Source: Maylandia zebra (Eukaryota > Chordata > Actinopteri > Cichliformes > Cichlidae). From it: a DNA stretch of 64,000 nucleotides. Both the position numbers and the translations under genes were made by a program. Positions 61,101 to 64,000 of the stretch are shown piece by piece. The notes beneath the pieces were generated by a model. It did no database searches. It was given only the letters and a program-made list of their open reading frames with translations, and was not told the DNA's origin. The stretch covers positions 5,969,509-6,033,508 of the forward strand of contig NC_135182.1 of assembly GCF_041146795.1 (NCBI RefSeq), read 5' to 3'. How positions within the stretch are numbered: the first letter of the stretch is position 1; every line of letters starts with the position of its first letter.

Positions 61101-61772
61101 TGGCCCAGCCCTACCGTCCACACATAAAGGCAGAAATGAAGGAAAACGCTGCTATGAACATGCCAAAGCAGCAGGTGGCGCTAGATTCCTAACCGTGCAG
61201 AAATGTTGGCCAATCAGAAGTCTAGAAGCCTCGGTGGGAAAAAGTAAACAAAGCTGGGGCATAGAAGCAGAACAGAGTCGTATGTGTGGAGGGACAGTAA
61301 CTGTGTGTATATATGTAAGCATTTAAACACTGCAGAGAGTAGAATTAACAGTAACAGTATTGTAGAAATTCATTTCACCGAAACAATAACGTGGCGCACA
61401 GTGTGACGCATGCACCAGTTTATTGTATTTCCAGACTTGCTTTCGGCACAATTTACAGTGCACGCTACTCTGTTTTTTGTCAGACTTGAAATAGCCGAAA
61501 TACCTTCACACTACGGAACTTCTATGGCTCTTCCGTTCGACAATCTCTCCGGCGTTGGAACCGTCATCCGTTTTCTCTTCGGTCACGCTCGGTTGATTTT
61601 TCTAGTCGGCACACTCATTTCCTCCATTACGCGCTGGCTCCATTACCCGCTGGCTGCTTCCCAAACAAACACACGTGCGGCTTGGCACTTGTGCTGTACG
61701 TAACAAGTCACGCGACGTGACGCTGCGGCTGTGATTGGTTCGGCTCTGCGCTACTTAATTTAGATTGGCTGA

Positions 61773-61817
<45 letters not shown>

Positions 61818-64000
61818 GGACGAGAGCGGCGAGGTCTATCGCGATAGCTTAATTTCTCTATCGAGTAAAAGTTATATCGCGATACATATCGTTATCGTTC
61901 TATCGCCCAGCTCTACTGACCAGTTGAGCTCGTGAATCAAATTCTGTGATGTGCACATTGATTGTTGAGGTAGAATGGGAGGTAATACTATCTCTACTAA
62001 GATATTTTCAACACCTTGCTTTTTACACTTTTTGCCGTTGGTCTTTGTGAACTCTGGAGTCTCTCTGGGCTGTACCACCTGCGAAGTAAACACATGCACA
62101 GGAAGTTAAGCTGTGGTCCTTCTGAGCAGTGCGGAGTGCCCAGTGGGAGCTTCTGCACCTTTTAGATGCTTTAACTTCATATGTGTACAGTCTGATGCAG
62201 CGCTGTCAACATCTCCCTGGAAAGATTGAAAATATTCACACTCTCCTCTGCTTTTTACAGGATTTTGCATCTCTCTTGCTCACGTTCAGTCACTCTTAAT
62301 ACACAAAAGTCAGCTGTGAAACTAACAGTTTTTTACAACTCTTACACTTTTTGTTTTGCACACTTTCTTTCAGCAAGTTCTCACTGCAACTTTAAATGTT
62401 TTGCCTGTGTCTCCTCAGTAAACCTTTTGATATTAGAACTTTAAAGACAGACAGCATCATTCAAAATACCATAATTAACACTAACTAACTAACAGGGCCT
62501 GTCAGCCGTGTTTGCTTGTCTCAGCTGTCATGTGGAAGTCTTCTGTTTTCTATAGATCCTGTTGGCTCGTGATCTCACTGTCAGGTCAGGTCAGTGGGGC
62601 AGGTCATGCTAAGCGCTACATCTTCGCTTTCTTGTTCTCAGGGTGAAGTGCTGTACAGAGTTCGCTGGAAGAACTACTGCTCTGACGATGACACATGGGA
62701 ACCAGAGGCCCATTTGGAAGACTGTCGCGAAGTCCTCTTGGCTTTTAAGAAGTCACAGGCTGAAGCTAAGGCCAAGAAAGAGGCAGAAACCAAGAAATGT
62801 GTGGTAAGTCTGATCTTTCAAGCAATGAGGCATGGGCATTATTTACAGGGGAATGAGGCATTGTAACCACCGCCAACACATCAAGCAGCAAATAAAAGTT
62901 TTTGCACGCCCCTACTATGTGGGACTTGGTTGGTCTTGGTGCACAGATGTAGCTTTACGCATGTTGAACCCAAAGTTACGCTCTTGGGTTTAGGTATAGT
63001 GTTTATGAAGCGCCATAAACGCTATACCTAAAGTTATCGATCTGTCTTCTGTGTCCGGGCCGGGTGAGGTTTCCCGTGTTGGTATAGTTATTCTTTTAAA
63101 TGTCGCAAGAAAACATCTTTGTTTCTAAGCCAGAAGCAAACTGCCTGTAACTTTGGCTTTAAAGCCTTTTTAATATAAGTAATCTGATCTTTCCTTTCTT
63201 GATTATAGAACTAATGCACAACAGATGAACTTAAAACAAATTTTGTCTGTTATTAAGATTATTATCGATGTTATTTTCCCACCTGTCTGGACATCGTTTT
63301 GAAAATGAAGGGGCAAAATGTTGTTGGCAGTATTATTGACCTCTAATTACTTATGACAAACTATTATAGAGCCTTAAGTCAGAAGGTCAAAAAGTAATAT
63401 CTATTACCAAAATGTGATATTTCCCCTCCCGTTCTCTCTTTAGAAACCTCTGCCTCCAAAGAGTGACGTGTTTGATGCTGACTCGGAAAGTGACAGCGAC
63501 AAAGACCGACCAACGGAGGCACCTGTCAAGAAGAAAAAGAAGAAGAAAGTCCGGGAAGAGGAGGAGGAGGAGGAAGAATCGCATCTTAAGGAAAAAAGGA
63601 AAAAGAAGAAGGACAAGCGGAAAGAAGAGTTTAGGCCCCTACCGGCACCAGAAACCGATGAGGAAGAAGGCAGAGCCCCAACCCCAAGCTCTCCACCCAA
63701 GGAGAGAAAGACTGAATCAAAAAAACGTGTGGTTGAATCGGAAGAGGATGACCCTGTTCCCTCCAAGAAACACAGGAAGGAAAGAGGAAAAGAGGGAGGG
63801 AAGCATAAAAAAGAAAAGGGCGACGATGGGAGGAAAAAGAAGGGGAAGAAAGAGAGGAAGATCGAAACCTCTGAAGACGAGGCCGCTGCTCCGCTGGAAG
63901 ATGACGTGAGCGAAGGCCCGTCAGAGTCCCAAATGGACGATTCCGCATCAACTGAGACTTTAACAAAATCGGTGGAAAAAGCCAGTTTGGACGACAAGTC
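58154..64000 (+). CDS. mphosph8: mphosph8 (MPP8), HUSH-complex chromodomain protein; 3' end outside the window
   Basis: Reader of H3K9me3; in the HUSH complex (with TASOR and periphilin) it silences young L1 elements and intronless foreign DNA. Exons seen: 58154-58255, 62642-62803 and 63444 to beyond 64000, all phase 0. Exon 1 encodes an acidic leader ending EDVYEVEKIIDMRVEE, the start of the chromodomain. Exon 2 completes it: GEVLYRVRWKNYCSDDDTWE, then EAHLEDCREVL; the aromatic cage residues Y (exon 1), W and Y/W positions (exon 2) are present. Exon 3 is a long Lys/Glu-rich disordered region with Ser-Asp/Glu acidic clusters, as in MPP8. Ankyrin repeats and the C-terminal domain lie outside. 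CDYL, CBX and SUV39 proteins share the chromodomain but not this acidic leader plus KE-rich linker. Intron 1 (4.4 kb) holds a nested stack of hAT elements. Confidence 0.88.
59600..61410. mobile_element. Middle layer: MITE beginning ggctacgtccacacg
   Basis: Comparison with the sister copy near 28,690-28,710 shows extra sequence starting after agagactgag and ending before tttattgtatttccagac. Its left end resembles common fish GGCTACGTCCACAC MITEs; its right end is not defined. It is split by the element at 59671-61113 and includes unrelated-looking sequence at 61122-61400. Confidence 0.5.
59671..61113 (-). mobile_element. Innermost hAT-type element with BED-finger relic, 1,443 bp
   Basis: 8-bp duplication ccgtccac at 59663-59670 and 61114-61121; ends TAGAGCAGGGCGATAT and TAGGGCTGGGCCATAT (other strand). 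On the minus strand about 60,830-60,990 it reads DDPELVCKNGATSVMWNWF, then SDTQQSTFFCRTC: the same BED finger as in 3940-4894 but less decayed and keeping the Cys pair. It also includes a ttcggaccataaggtgcacg block near 60,025. Confidence 0.82.

Larger units (their letters stand above)
59052..61915. mobile_element. hAT-type element in mphosph8 intron 1, outermost layer of a nested stack
   Basis: Ends TAGAGCTGGGCGATA on both sides, 8-bp duplication ctgaccag at 59044-59051 and 61916-61923. Outer parts are near-identical to 28150-29814. It contains a further element beginning gaggctacgtccacacgtac at about 59,600, which in turn holds 59671-61113. It carries an uninterrupted T39 run (61775-61813). 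Confidence 0.87.

Noticed and set aside
63440..63997. 185-residue Ser/Phe-rich open frame on the minus strand
   Set aside because: It is the complement of the Lys/Glu-rich mphosph8 exon 3; purine-rich codons lack stops on the other strand.
1..64000. CRISPR arrays, bacterial operons or riboswitches
   Set aside because: The sequence is clearly eukaryotic; the only regular repeats are the 62-bp minisatellite and simple microsatellites, which lack the spacer pattern of CRISPR arrays.

Overview
This is vertebrate nuclear DNA, almost certainly from a teleost and probably a percomorph or cichlid-like fish. The genes are split into many short exons with GT-AG introns. The introns carry fish-type hAT/MITE, Tc1, L1-like and tRNA-SINE insertions. 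The gene content, with rnf17 next to cenpj and mphosph8 nearby, resembles the human chromosome 13q12 neighbourhood from memory; ttf2 lies between them here. Species cannot be fixed from sequence alone.

Layout: (1) About 2.3-31.8 kb, plus strand: the 3' four-fifths of rnf17/tdrd4, a germline Tudor protein of the piRNA pathway. I place 28 coding exons (about 1,303 residues) with one continuous reading phase; the RING-encoding 5' exons lie before the window. (2) 34.4-44.5 kb, minus strand: complete cenpj (CPAP, centriole assembly), 18 exons, predicted 1,323 residues, convergent with rnf17. (3) 45.6-56.7 kb, plus strand: complete ttf2 (SNF2-family transcription termination ATPase), 23 exons, predicted 1,146 residues, head-to-head with cenpj across a 1.2 kb shared promoter interval. 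(4) 58.2 kb to the window end, plus strand: the first three exons of mphosph8 (chromodomain H3K9me3 reader of the HUSH complex).

Mobile DNA fills the introns of rnf17 and intron 1 of mphosph8. Many boundaries can be read exactly from target-site duplications: five hAT-type elements with TAG(A/G)GC(T/A)GGGC ends and 8-bp duplications; a Tc1 element with an intact DD34E transposase; a full-length but broken L1-type element with a 16-bp duplication and a hAT MITE inside it; an element with THAP and putative YqaJ-partner gene starts that splits a BED-finger hAT; a TGTCA-ended element with a 5-bp duplication; SINEs; and several MITEs.

Two genes here, rnf17 and mphosph8, belong to transposon-silencing systems (piRNA and HUSH) and are themselves the most transposon-loaded genes of the window. 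I see no operon-like or defence-type novel system. The most unusual content is the nested transposon structure, including an inserted module with a 62-bp minisatellite whose empty site is preserved in a second copy of the host element. All gene identities rest on reading translated exons from memory of the families; no database search was run.
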